Origin: Fundicoccus ignavus
GTDB lineage: Bacteria; Bacillota; Bacilli; Lactobacillales; Aerococcaceae
Assembly: GCF_009659375.1 (NCBI RefSeq)
Contig: NZ_WJQT01000002.1
Coordinates: forward strand, 62,001-126,000
DNA: 64,000 bases
Direction of reading: 5' to 3'
Shown: one piece after another, positions 35,004 to 43,785 of the stretch
How positions within the stretch are numbered: position 1 is the first letter of the stretch
How the letters are laid out: every line of letters starts with the position of its first letter
The notes under the pieces: model-generated
Told to the model about the DNA's origin: nothing
The model's database searches: none
The model's input: the letters and a program-made list of their open reading frames with translations, nothing else
Program-made: the position numbers and the translations under genes

Positions 35004-36784
35004 TGAGTAAACAACGAACAGTTTATTGTGGCTTAGTTAATGACGAATTAGTCGGCCAAACAATTACGTTAAAAGGTTGGGTTCAAAAGCGTCGTGACTT
35101 AGGTGGCGTAATTTTTGCTGATGTCCGTGACCGTGAGGGCTTTTGTCAAGTTGTCTTTAATGCTGAAAACCTAAGTGCAGAAGAAATGGAAATGGCAGAT
35201 AAATTACGTAGTGAATATGTTGTTGAAGTGACAGGTGTACTAAACGAACGTGATGGTGCACAAATCAATCCAAAAATACCAACTGGTCGTTTTGAATTGT
35301 TTGCTGAATCTTTAACGGTATTAGCAAAATCTAAAACTCCACCAATTTATATTGAAGATGATTTAGATGCAGATGAAGAAGTGCGTTTACGCAATCGTGT
35401 ATTAGATTTGCGTCGTCCGAAAATGTTTAACAACTTTAAATTAAGACATCAAGTAACGCGTTCAATCCGAAACTACTTAGATAACTTAGAGTTTATTGAT
35501 GTTGAAACACCTTATTTAACTAAATCTACACCCGAAGGAGCACGTGATTATTTAGTTCCGACAAGACGTGAAGCAGGAAAATTCTATGCTTTACCACAAT
35601 CGCCACAACTTTTTAAACAATTATTAATGGGTGCTGGCTTTGACCGTTATTACCAAATCGTACGTTGTTTCCGTGATGAAGATTTACGTGGTGACCGCCA
35701 ACCTGAATTTACTCAAGTCGACTTAGAAACGAGTTTCTTAAATCAATCGGAGATTCAAGCAATCACTGAAGAAATGTTGAAGGAAGTTGTAAAAGCGACT
35801 AAAGGGATTCAAATTGAAGAAGCTTTTCCTACTATGACATATGCTCAAGCTATAAATGAATACGGAGTAGATAAACCTGACATTCGTTTTGAAATGAAAT
35901 TAGTAGATTTTACAGACTTTGCTTCAGAATCTGAGTTTGGCGTATTTAAATCTGCTGTTAGCAATGGTGGGCAAGTAAAAGCGATTAACTTAAAAGGTCA
36001 AGCAGATGCTTATACGCGTAAAACGGCTGATGCATTGATTGATGTTGTGAAGCCCTATGGCGCAAAAGGTTTAGCTTGGATGAAGGTTACTTCAGAAGGC
36101 TTTAATGGACCAATTGCCAAATTCTTCGCTGATGATAACTCATCAAACGTTATTTCAGAACGTTTAAACGCTGAAGAAGGCGATATCTTGTTCTTTGTTG
36201 CAGATAAAGCGGATGTTGTTGCAGCATCATTAGGAGAATTACGTGTTAATTTAGCTAAGCAACATCAATTATTTGATCCAAATGCTTTAGCTTTTGTATG
36301 GATTACAGATTGGCCAATGTTTGAATATGATGAAGAAGAAGGACGCTATGTTGCAATGCACCATATGTTTACGGCGCCTCAGAATGCTACTCCAGAAGAG
36401 GTTAAAGCGAACCCTGCTGAAGCACTCGCTCAAGCTTATGATATTGTGTTAAATGGTTATGAAATTGGAGGCGGAAGTATACGTATTAATAACTTAGACA
36501 TGCAAGAACAAATTTTTGATTTAGTAGGCTTTACAAAAGAACAGGCTGAAGAGCAATTTGGCTTCTTATTAAATGCTTTAGAATATGGTTTCCCTCCACA
36601 TGGTGGTTTGGCATTAGGTTTAGATCGTCTTGTAATGCTTTTAGCTCAAGAACCTAACATTCGTGAAGTAATCGCCTTTCCAAAAACAGGTCGCGGAATT
36701 GATTTATTATCAAATGCTCCAGGCTATGTAGAGAACGCGCAATTAAGTGAATTACATTTAAATATACGTAGTCAAAAAGACTAA
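35003..36784 (+). CDS. aspS: Aspartyl-tRNA synthetase
   Basis: 593 residues, the bacterial long form with the GAD insertion domain. An OB-fold anticodon domain (GQTITLKGWVQKRRDLGGVI) is followed by motif 2 (RYYQIVRCFRDEDLRGDRQP), FTQVDLE, and the C-terminal HGGLALGLDRLVMLL. It charges tRNA-Asp; whether it also charges tRNA-Asn cannot be told here. Start overlaps the hisS stop; GGAGGA is 8 bases upstream. Confidence 0.96.
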   Translation: MSKQRTVYCGLVNDELVGQTITLKGWVQKRRDLGGVIFADVRDREGFCQVVFNAENLSAEEMEMADKLRSEYVVEVTGVLNERDGAQINPKIPTGRFELFAESLTVLAKSKTPPIYIEDDLDADEEVRLRNRVLDLRRPKMFNNFKLRHQVTRSIRNYLDNLEFIDVETPYLTKSTPEGARDYLVPTRREAGKFYALPQSPQLFKQLLMGAGFDRYYQIVRCFRDEDLRGDRQPEFTQVDLETSFLNQSEIQAITEEMLKEVVKATKGIQIEEAFPTMTYAQAINEYGVDKPDIRFEMKLVDFTDFASESEFGVFKSAVSNGGQVKAINLKGQADAYTRKTADALIDVVKPYGAKGLAWMKVTSEGFNGPIAKFFADDNSSNVISERLNAEEGDILFFVADKADVVAASLGELRVNLAKQHQLFDPNALAFVWITDWPMFEYDEEEGRYVAMHHMFTAPQNATPEEVKANPAEALAQAYDIVLNGYEIGGGSIRINNLDMQEQIFDLVGFTKEQAEEQFGFLLNALEYGFPPHGGLALGLDRLVMLLAQEPNIREVIAFPKTGRGIDLLSNAPGYVENAQLSELHLNIRSQKD

Positions 36785-36790
36785 AATAAA

Positions 36791-36824
36791 TCGCCTAGCT
36801 AGTATAAAAACTAGTTGGGCTTTT
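36791..36824 (+). terminator. Terminator of hisS-aspS
   Basis: GCCTAGCTAGT and ACTAGTTGGGC form an 11-bp stem (with G-T pairs) followed by TTTT. Repeat copy E begins a few bases later. Confidence 0.8.
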
Positions 36825-36830
36825 GTTAAA

Positions 36831-37161
36831 ATATAAGGTTTTATAAGTTTTATGTTGATTTACCAAGCTTTGTACTTCGCTCAACTTATTATTTTCCAAG
36901 GCGGTGGTCGCTTTCAAAGCTTTATTGATGAGCATGACGTTCGAGCTATTCAAGCCCAATCGGCTAGCCACTGTCTACTACGCTTTTTTTATTCATAGAT
37001 AGACCAAGTTATTCTGTTAGTAACGATGGATTGTCCTTTATACCGCTATTGAAAACAAGTCGCTGATCTACGTTAAGCATTCCAACAAAAGTAAAGCGAT
37101 ATAATCAAGTTAAAACTGCTAAACGGAATCTAAAATCCTTGGACTCGCCCGAGGTTTTCTC
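36831..37161 (+). repeat. Dispersed structured repeat, copy E
   Basis: About 330 bases, the longest copy. Left end TATAAGGTTTTATAAG and right end TTGGACTCGCCCGAGG plus TTTTCT are as in B and D. Outer arms are kept; the inner hairpin region is longer and rearranged (two small insertions around 36960-37030). Confidence 0.85.
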
Positions 37162-37230
37162 AAATTTAGCTGTACTATTACATAGTAGAAATGTTGTAAT
37201 GACTAAAAGACTTTAAGGAGAATGATAAAA

Positions 37231-38124
37231 TTGTTTTTAGGTTCACATGTATCCATGAGTGGGAAAGAAATGTTACTAGGTTCAGCGCAAGAAGCTGCTT
37301 CTTATGGTGCCAATATTTTTATGATTTATACTGGAGCGCCACAGAATACTCGACGTAAGGAAGTTTCAGCTTTTCGTCTTGAAGAGGCAAGTGTTTTCAT
37401 GCAAGAAAATGGCATTGAATTTTTAACAGTGCACGCACCTTATATTATAAATTTAGGTAATACAACGAAAGAAGGTTATTTTGAATTTGCAACTGAATTT
37501 CTTGCGAAAGAAATTGAGCGTGTTGAATATCTTGGTGCTAAGCAGATGACGATGCACCCTGGAGCTCACGTAGGAGCAGGGGTTGATGTTGGCTTAGCGC
37601 AAATTATACGAGGTTTAAATGAAGTGATTACGCCACATCAACATTCACAAATAGCTCTAGAAACAATGGCGGGCAAAGGGACTGAATTAGGTCGTACTTT
37701 TGAAGAATTAGCCATTATTATTGATGGGGTGACCCATAATGAAAAGCTAAGTGTTACTTTGGATACTTGCCATATATATGATGCTGGTTATGATATAGTG
37801 AATGACTTAGATGGAGTTCTAAATGAATTCGATAAAGTGATTGGTTTAGAACGCTTGAAGGTTCTTCATATTAATGATTCAAAGAATCCAATTAAGAGTC
37901 ATAAGGATAGACATGCTAACATAGGACAAGGGAGTATTGGGTTTGAAACATTGGATAAAATTGTTCATCATCCTCAATTAATAAGTGTCCCAAAAATTCT
38001 TGAAACACCGTGGGTTGAAGTAGGGGAGAAGAAAAAAGTTGCTCCTTATAAACATGAGATTAACATGTTACGTAAGAGAACATTCAATCAGAATTTAATG
38101 CTAGATATAATTGAAAACAACTAA
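37231..38124 (+). CDS. nfo: Endonuclease IV (AP endonuclease)
   Basis: About 297 residues. Zinc-ligand motifs of the TIM-barrel AP endonuclease are all visible: [12 protein letters not shown] at the start, [64 protein letters not shown] and ETPW. It nicks abasic sites in base excision repair. AAGGAG at 37215-37220 is only 1 base from the ATG at 37222 but 10 from the TTG at 37231, and MFLGSHVSM matches relatives, so TTG is preferred; 37222 remains possible. Confidence 0.95.
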   Translation: MFLGSHVSMSGKEMLLGSAQEAASYGANIFMIYTGAPQNTRRKEVSAFRLEEASVFMQENGIEFLTVHAPYIINLGNTTKEGYFEFATEFLAKEIERVEYLGAKQMTMHPGAHVGAGVDVGLAQIIRGLNEVITPHQHSQIALETMAGKGTELGRTFEELAIIIDGVTHNEKLSVTLDTCHIYDAGYDIVNDLDGVLNEFDKVIGLERLKVLHINDSKNPIKSHKDRHANIGQGSIGFETLDKIVHHPQLISVPKILETPWVEVGEKKKVAPYKHEINMLRKRTFNQNLMLDIIENN

Positions 38125-38166
38125 AAAAAATCACTTGTCTTAGTTAAAAGGGCAAGTGATTTTTGA
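38123..38166. terminator. Bidirectional terminator between nfo and ppsR-type gene
   Basis: AAAAATCACTTG and CAAGTGATTTTT form an 11-12-bp stem with A/T runs on both sides. Confidence 0.85.
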
Positions 38167-38169
38167 TTT

Positions 38170-38997
38170 TTAAAATGCATGCGGTGTTAATTTCATGATT
38201 TCAGAAATGATATGAGCGGTTTCTTCAATGCTGCGATCTGCAACATTAATTACTGGGCATCCAAGAGTACGATATACTTCATCTGCATAATCTAATTCTT
38301 GTTTAACACGATTTTCAGAAGCGTAGCGTGAACCTTTAGGAATGCCATACTCTAGCATTCTTATTTCTCTGTGTTTATTGACGACTTCGATATTATTGGT
38401 TAAACCAATTATTTTGTTTTTATTAATTTCAAACACAATGCTTGGCAAATCATTTTCTGGAATTAAAGGTAAATTACAAACTTTATAGCCTAAAGTCGCA
38501 AGATACATACTCAAAGGTGTTTTACCAGTACGAGAAATTCCTAATAGGACAATCTCAGCTTCTCCAATCCCTTTAGGATCTTTGCCATCATCATATTTCA
38601 TACAAAATTCCATTGCTTCAATACGATCGAAATACTCATCAGAAAGCTCATGTTGTGCTCCCGCCAGTGAAGTAGGATTGACACCTAGTCGGCGTTCAAT
38701 CTCTAAGGTAAAGGGTTGAATTAAATTATAACAAACAAGGCCGGTTTCGATACATTTTGCTTCTACATAGCTAGCTAATTCTGAATTTGCGATTGTCATA
38801 AATAATAAACCGTCATATTTAACCGCATCATGAATAATCTCGTCAATTTTTTCTGTGTTTGAAATAAATGTGTATTTATGTAATACTGTTTTTGCTGAAG
38901 GGAAATGCACCAAGGCAGCGCGAGCTACTTTCTGTGCAGTTTCTCCAATTGAATCAGAGAGAATAAAGTAGTGCAAGGTTTGATTCTTTTTCTCCAT
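38170..38997 (-). CDS. Pyruvate,phosphate dikinase / PEP synthase regulatory protein (DUF299 kinase-phosphorylase)
   Basis: 275 residues from the ATG at 38997 (AGAGGTGG upstream); an in-frame GTG at 39021 is less well placed. Typical start HYFILSDSIGETAQKVARAA and the P-loop LGISRTGKTPLSMYLATLG around residue 150. The family phosphorylates and dephosphorylates a Thr of pyruvate,phosphate dikinase or PEP synthetase with ADP and Pi. No such dikinase is in the window, so the partner is unknown. It is divergent from the Fur-family gene. Confidence 0.92.
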   Translation of the reverse strand: MEKKNQTLHYFILSDSIGETAQKVARAALVHFPSAKTVLHKYTFISNTEKIDEIIHDAVKYDGLLFMTIANSELASYVEAKCIETGLVCYNLIQPFTLEIERRLGVNPTSLAGAQHELSDEYFDRIEAMEFCMKYDDGKDPKGIGEAEIVLLGISRTGKTPLSMYLATLGYKVCNLPLIPENDLPSIVFEINKNKIIGLTNNIEVVNKHREIRMLEYGIPKGSRYASENRVKQELDYADEVYRTLGCPVINVADRSIEETAHIISEIMKLTPHAF

Positions 38998-39050
38998 GTC
39001 AATCCACCTCTTTCTATTCACACATCATAGCATAAAATTCGAAAGGAGTA

Positions 39051-39515
39051 ATGAAGTTGGGACAAAATAATCAAATTCAAGAGCTTGTTGCAGCGGGAAT
39101 TGAAAAATTAAAAGAAGCAGGTTTTAAATCTACAAAAAAACGTCAAGAAATTATTGAGCTATTCGCTGAAAATCAAAGGTATCTAAATGCCGCGTTTATT
39201 CATCAAGAAATGAGTGAACGTTACCCAACAATGAGTTACAATACGACCTATCGTAATATTTATGATTTTGTTGAGGTTGGTTTACTAGAAGCCACTGAAT
39301 TTAATCAGGAACAACTTTTTAGAATTAATTGTCATATACTTGATCAACACTCACATCACGATCATCATCATCACTTTATTTGTCGCAATTGTGGATTAAC
39401 ACTTTTGTTAGACGCGTGTCCGATGCAACAAGTTACCACTGACTTATCAGAAGTAGTGATTGAATCTCATCGTTTTGAAGTGTTTGGTTTATGCAAAAAT
39501 TGTGCTAGAAAATAA
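39051..39515 (+). CDS. Fur-family transcriptional regulator (Zur/PerR-like)
   Basis: 154 residues. Winged-helix DNA-binding domain (~15-90; STKKRQEIIELFAENQRYLN, MSYNTTYRNIYDF) and a dimerisation domain with two structural zinc CxxC motifs (CRNC ~114 and CKNC at the end). A remarkable His-rich stretch, DQHSHHDHHHHF, precedes the first CxxC, where the sensory metal site lies. Position after nfo resembles B. subtilis zur, but iron, zinc or peroxide sensing cannot be decided from sequence. The ATG at 39051 is 2 bases from GGAG; the TTG at 39057 is better spaced and may be the real start. Confidence 0.85.
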   Translation: MKLGQNNQIQELVAAGIEKLKEAGFKSTKKRQEIIELFAENQRYLNAAFIHQEMSERYPTMSYNTTYRNIYDFVEVGLLEATEFNQEQLFRINCHILDQHSHHDHHHHFICRNCGLTLLLDACPMQQVTTDLSEVVIESHRFEVFGLCKNCARK

Positions 39516-39618
39516 TTTTTTAGTTAGTTTACATTCGCTAAAGTAGCTAACTAACTACATTCTTTGATGAATATTTACTTTTTTGATGAAATTTTGTTTT
39601 TTTGTTAGTCAAAATGGC

Positions 39619-39646
39619 TTGAAAACAATGTGTTTTTTGCTATAAT
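39619..39646 (+). promoter_or_regulatory. Promoter of rpsU
   Basis: TTGAAA (39619-39624), a 16-base spacer and TATAAT (39641-39646) with an upstream TGC, i.e. extended -10. Strong consensus, fitting a ribosomal protein gene. Confidence 0.75.
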
Positions 39647-39718
39647 ATTAAAAGGACTTTATTTAGAAATTTAATTTCTAATGAAGGGTTACTATTAGCT
39701 CGGAGGGAGGGGAACCAT

Positions 39719-39892
39719 ATGTCAAAAACAGTAGTTCGTGATAACGAATCATTGGATGACGCTCTTCGTCGCTTTAAGCGTAACGTTTCAAAAACAGGTA
39801 CTTTAAGAGAGGCTCGTAAACGCGAGTTTTATGAAAAACCAAGTGTTAAACGTAAAAAGAAATCAGAAGCAGCTCGTAAAAGAAAGTTTTAA
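39719..39892 (+). CDS. rpsU: 30S ribosomal protein S21
   Basis: 57 residues. Starts [20 protein letters not shown] and ends in the basic [14 protein letters not shown] tail; the [18 protein letters not shown] core is unmistakable. It is part of the small subunit near the 3' end of 16S rRNA. The long SD CGGAGGGAGGGGA lies 5 bases before the ATG. A strong promoter stands ~70 bases upstream. The gene that normally follows, yqeY, is decayed here. Confidence 0.97.
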   Translation: MSKTVVRDNESLDDALRRFKRNVSKTGTLREARKREFYEKPSVKRKKKSEAARKRKF

Positions 39893-39921
39893 TATCTGTT
39901 AATTTGTAATGTAATTTACAA

Positions 39922-40345
39922 GAAAAACAGGACGTTAAGCAAGCGATGAAAGCTAAAGACAAGGCAACCTTGAAAGTCATTCGAATGCTGAAAGCAGCAC
40001 TGCAAAATGAACAGATACTTAATCTGCTCCCTTATCTACCGAACAGGAGATAACCAAGATTGCGCGCGAAATGAAGCAGCGAAGAGATTCTTTGGCTGAA
40101 TTTGAAAAAGCTAATCTGTTAGATTTGTTGAATCAAATTCTATAAGAAATACCTATCGTGGAACGATACTTACTAAAAATTAATTGGAAAAGATATTTCA
40201 ATTGTTAATCAAATAACTATTGATGGAATTGAACCTACTGAAACAGTTGATTTAAGTACAGCTATGGGCAAGCGATGTCAAAACTTAAAGGACAAGCAGA
40301 TAGAAACATTGTGAACTGCACTACGCAATCACTATTGAGCTAAAT
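39922..40345 (+). pseudogene. yqeY: Decayed yqeY (GatB/YqeY family) gene
   Basis: Family-like segments lie in successive frames: QDVKQAMKAKDKATLKVIRM and LKAALQNEQI (no start codon before it), then after a frameshift STEQEITKIAREMKQRRDSL and AEFEKANLLDLL, a TAA, EIPIVERYL in the same frame, and after more damage MSKLKGQADRNIVN. These align in order with the YqeY tRNA-amidotransferase-related domain. At least two frameshifts, one nonsense codon and a lost start make it non-functional. rpsU-yqeY is a conserved pair in Firmicutes, which supports the identity. Confidence 0.85.
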
Positions 40346-40356
40346 GCTGCTTTTAT

Positions 40357-40387
40357 AAGAAGGCACCTCTTTGGAGGTGCCTTCTTT
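40357..40387 (+). terminator. Terminator after rpsU / dead yqeY
   Basis: AAGAAGGCACCTC and GAGGTGCCTTCTT form a 13-bp perfect stem with a 4-base loop, then TT. It still ends the rpsU transcript. Confidence 0.88.
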
Positions 40388-40524
40388 GATTTATAGACAA
40401 GTCATTGAGGAGAGTATATCAAATACACATTGAAAAATATGGAAACTATTAAACGTATTTTGTTCAATTTTAAGCTTAATTGTGCTATTGTTAGGATATT
40501 GAAAACTAAAAAGGAGTCTACTAT

Positions 40525-41484
40525 TTGAGCGAAATAAGAGAGTTTTCCAGTCAACTAATTGTAAGTAATCCTAATTGGTTAGTTGCATTATTGGGAACAC
40601 AAGACAAATATGTTAATTTAATAGAAGAGAATTTTCCAGTTATCATTGCTAATCGCGGTGAAGTGATTAATATTTCTGGAGATAATGAAAATGAAGTCGA
40701 AAAGGTTCGTCAGGTCTTATTGAATTTACTTCAATTACTCGAAAGAAGCATTACACCTCGAACTATGGACGTAATGACTGCCATAAAAATGGCCCAGAAT
40801 AATACACTTGAATTTTTTATTACTTTATATGATGAAGTAGTCGGACGAGCTGCAGATGGCAAGGCGATTCGAGTTAAGAACTTTGGTCAGTTACAATATG
40901 TTAAAGCAGTTGAAAAACATGACGTTGTATTCGGGATTGGACCAGCGGGTACGGGGAAAACGTTCTTAGCTGTCGTATTAGCTGTTCAAGCTTTACGAGA
41001 AGGGACGGTTAAGAAAATAATATTAACTCGACCAGCAGTTGAAGCGGGTGAAAATTTAGGTTTCTTACCGGGTGATTTAAAAGAGAAAGTAGATCCATAT
41101 TTGCGCCCTATATATGACGCGCTTTATACGATTTATGGTACTGAGCAAACAAATCGTTTGATGGAAAGAGGCATCATTGAAATTGCACCACTTGCCTATA
41201 TGCGTGGTAGAACGTTAGATGATGCGTATGTAATTCTTGATGAAGCTCAGAATACCACAATTGCACAAATGAAAATGTTCTTAACTCGTCTAGGATTTGG
41301 CTCTAAAATGATTATCAATGGAGATAAAACTCAAATTGATTTACCTACAGGTGTAAAATCAGGTCTAATCGATGCAGAATTTAAATTGAACAACGTACGT
41401 CGAATCTCTTTCGTTGAATTTGATGAATTTGATGTCGTACGCCACCCAGTGGTAGCTGATATTATTAGAGCATACAGTAAATAG
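40525..41484 (+). CDS. phoH: PhoH-like ATPase
   Basis: 319 residues. N-terminal KH-like part followed by the PhoH P-loop domain: Walker A GIGPAGTGKTFLAVV (~137-151), TRPAVEAGENLGFLPGD, and Walker B VILDEAQNT. It is probably an RNA helicase-like ATPase linked with YbeY in RNA maturation, as the conserved neighbourhood suggests. The start is TTG with AAGGAG 9 bases upstream. It opens the block phoH-pgpH-ybeY-dgkA-era-recO. Confidence 0.93.
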   Translation: MSEIREFSSQLIVSNPNWLVALLGTQDKYVNLIEENFPVIIANRGEVINISGDNENEVEKVRQVLLNLLQLLERSITPRTMDVMTAIKMAQNNTLEFFITLYDEVVGRAADGKAIRVKNFGQLQYVKAVEKHDVVFGIGPAGTGKTFLAVVLAVQALREGTVKKIILTRPAVEAGENLGFLPGDLKEKVDPYLRPIYDALYTIYGTEQTNRLMERGIIEIAPLAYMRGRTLDDAYVILDEAQNTTIAQMKMFLTRLGFGSKMIINGDKTQIDLPTGVKSGLIDAEFKLNNVRRISFVEFDEFDVVRHPVVADIIRAYSK

Positions 41485-41518
41485 GATAGTTTGATGTAAA
41501 TGGGAATGGAGGAATGTT

Positions 41519-43765
41519 ATGAACCGTAAATTGCAGCGCTTTCAAGCTTTGCTCGGCAATTATTATATTCCACTAATTAGTTTTATATTATCAATTGCGA
41601 TTATTATGTTAGGTTACTCAAATGTACAACCACGAGAGTATGATTTTCAGCTTAATCAGGTGGCTCAAGATACTATTTTAGCACCTATGACAATTGAGGA
41701 TACTGAGCAAACAGAATTAAACAAGCAACGTGCACGCGATGCCGTCAATGATGTTTATTTATTTCAAGGGGATATCAGAACACAACAATTAACTTTAATC
41801 GAGCAGTACTTTAGTTTTATCCGTCAACTGAAAAATGAATCTTACTCCAAAAATTCGATTCAGACATTAATTGACAAACATACTGACCTTGTGGAATCAG
41901 GTGAGATTGAACAAAGTTTATTAAATCAATTTGATAATGTTGATCGCTTGGATGGTCAAGAACTCACCTTTGTCCAGCTAGAAACAGTTGAGCAACTCTT
42001 ACTTTATGAAATTTTGTTATCAGAACAAACAGATGCCATAAAGTATTTGGGTAATAACATCGGCACGACAACCTTGACCCATGTTCTTTCGATTGATCCA
42101 GAGACCTTATCAGAATTTCAAAATAAGCTAACAGAGTTAATATCTACTGCTTTAGAGCAGGAAATTCAAGCGAATAATATTGAGAGCTTTATTTCATCTG
42201 TAGAACAAACAATTAGCAATATGCCTTATAGCTTAGATGCTAGACGATCTTTAATTGATTTATCCAATCGACTGATTGTCCCAACGATGACTTATAGTGA
42301 GACTGAGACTGAACGACGTAGAGAGGAAGCAGCAGACTCAGTTCAAACAAGTTATATATTACAAGGTCAAGTGATTATTCAAGAAGGGCATATCATTGGT
42401 GTAGATGCCAAGCGTCAATTAGATTTATATGGATTCTTGGATCTATCCTCACAGAAAACATTAGCCTACGCATTCTATGCAACGGTTTTATTTCATGGTA
42501 TTGTGATGATTGCCGTATTTTCCAAATTTTTAAATAAGTCTAGCGAAGAACTTGGTCAAAGAAGTATGCAAGCAACAGCCTATGCTTTAGTGATGTTTTT
42601 TGGATTTTCATTATTGAAACTGTTCCATCTAATGCAAACTAGTGGTTTGTCCTATTCAACCTTAGTTTTGCCAGTGTTTTTGATACCTTATATGATCATT
42701 CCGAGAACTAATGCTAGAGTGGGAACAATTGCGGTGTTATTTTTCAATTTATTAGCGTTGTTCGTAATAAATAGTTATGATAATATGACGGTCATCACAT
42801 TAACGACATTGTTCTATTTCTTTAGTAGTATACTAGGCGTTATGTTTGTATTACGTCAAGAAATGCATCGTTACAGTATTAAAGAATTTTTCGTACCATT
42901 ATTTTTTTGGCATATAACAATCGTTATACCACTATTACTAAGTTTAAATGTTAATATACTGTCTGAACAAGGCTTACATATAATTTTATTAATCATTGGC
43001 AACTTGTTATTAGTTAATATGATATTATTTTTCGTGACACCTTATTGGGAACAATTATTGATCGATAAGGCAGCTTTAACACTCAATCAATTAGGAAATT
43101 TAAATCATCCTTTATTGAAATTACTAATTGAAAAATCACCAGGGACTTACCATCATAGTATTCTAGTTGCAAATCTTAGTGCAAATGCTGTAGAAGCAAT
43201 CGGGGGAGACTCTTTATTAACAAGAGTAGCTGCTTATTATCATGACATTGGGAAAACAATTCATCCACGATTCTTCACAGAAAATGTGGCATCTGGTATG
43301 GAATCACCACATCAAATGATTACCGAGCTTGAAAGTGCGAGGATTATTATGGGACATGTGTCTGAAGGGGCACGTATTCTAGAAGAGCATTGCTTACCTA
43401 AAAGTATTATTGATATTTGCATGCAGCACCATGGCACTACACTTGTAAAGTATTTCTATTATCAAGCTAAGGCTAAGAATCCAACGCTTAACGAAGCCGA
43501 TTACCGCTATCCAGGACCGAAACCTCAAACTAAAGAGGCAGCAATCATTATGATTGCTGATTCTGTTGAAGCTGCTTCTAGAACATTAAAAGAGTATAAC
43601 CAAGCTTCGATAGAAAAATTGATTGATGCGATTATTGCAGATAAAACGAATGATAATCAATTTTCAGAGTGTGATTTAACGGTTCATGATTTAAAAATAG
43701 TTAGACGCTCCTTAATCGCAGGAGTTGCTGGCATGTACCATACTCGAGTAGAGTATCCTAAATAA
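41519..43765 (+). CDS. pgpH: 7TM-HD cyclic-di-AMP phosphodiesterase (YqfF/PgpH type)
   Basis: 748 residues. One N-terminal helix (FILSIAIIMLGYS), a long extracellular 7TMR-HDED domain (~40-300), about seven membrane helices (~310-520), then a cytoplasmic HD domain with GTYHHSILVANL (~540) and YYHDIGKTIHPRFF (~573), followed by HHGTTLVKYFYYQA. The full metal-binding set H...HD...H...H...D appears present. PgpH hydrolyses c-di-AMP to pApA and so tunes osmotic and wall homeostasis. GGAGGAATGTT precedes the ATG. ybeY follows at 20 bases. Confidence 0.94.
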   Translation: MNRKLQRFQALLGNYYIPLISFILSIAIIMLGYSNVQPREYDFQLNQVAQDTILAPMTIEDTEQTELNKQRARDAVNDVYLFQGDIRTQQLTLIEQYFSFIRQLKNESYSKNSIQTLIDKHTDLVESGEIEQSLLNQFDNVDRLDGQELTFVQLETVEQLLLYEILLSEQTDAIKYLGNNIGTTTLTHVLSIDPETLSEFQNKLTELISTALEQEIQANNIESFISSVEQTISNMPYSLDARRSLIDLSNRLIVPTMTYSETETERRREEAADSVQTSYILQGQVIIQEGHIIGVDAKRQLDLYGFLDLSSQKTLAYAFYATVLFHGIVMIAVFSKFLNKSSEELGQRSMQATAYALVMFFGFSLLKLFHLMQTSGLSYSTLVLPVFLIPYMIIPRTNARVGTIAVLFFNLLALFVINSYDNMTVITLTTLFYFFSSILGVMFVLRQEMHRYSIKEFFVPLFFWHITIVIPLLLSLNVNILSEQGLHIILLIIGNLLLVNMILFFVTPYWEQLLIDKAALTLNQLGNLNHPLLKLLIEKSPGTYHHSILVANLSANAVEAIGGDSLLTRVAAYYHDIGKTIHPRFFTENVASGMESPHQMITELESARIIMGHVSEGARILEEHCLPKSIIDICMQHHGTTLVKYFYYQAKAKNPTLNEADYRYPGPKPQTKEAAIIMIADSVEAASRTLKEYNQASIEKLIDAIIADKTNDNQFSECDLTVHDLKIVRRSLIAGVAGMYHTRVEYPK

Positions 43766-43785
43766 TTTAATTCGGAGGAATAAGG

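Noticed and set aside
16408-37161. Dispersed repeats as group IIC introns
   Set aside because: The placement behind terminators fits, but the copies are only ~300 bp, lack a GUGYG-type 5' end, a recognisable domain V (AGC...GUU) and a reverse transcriptase.
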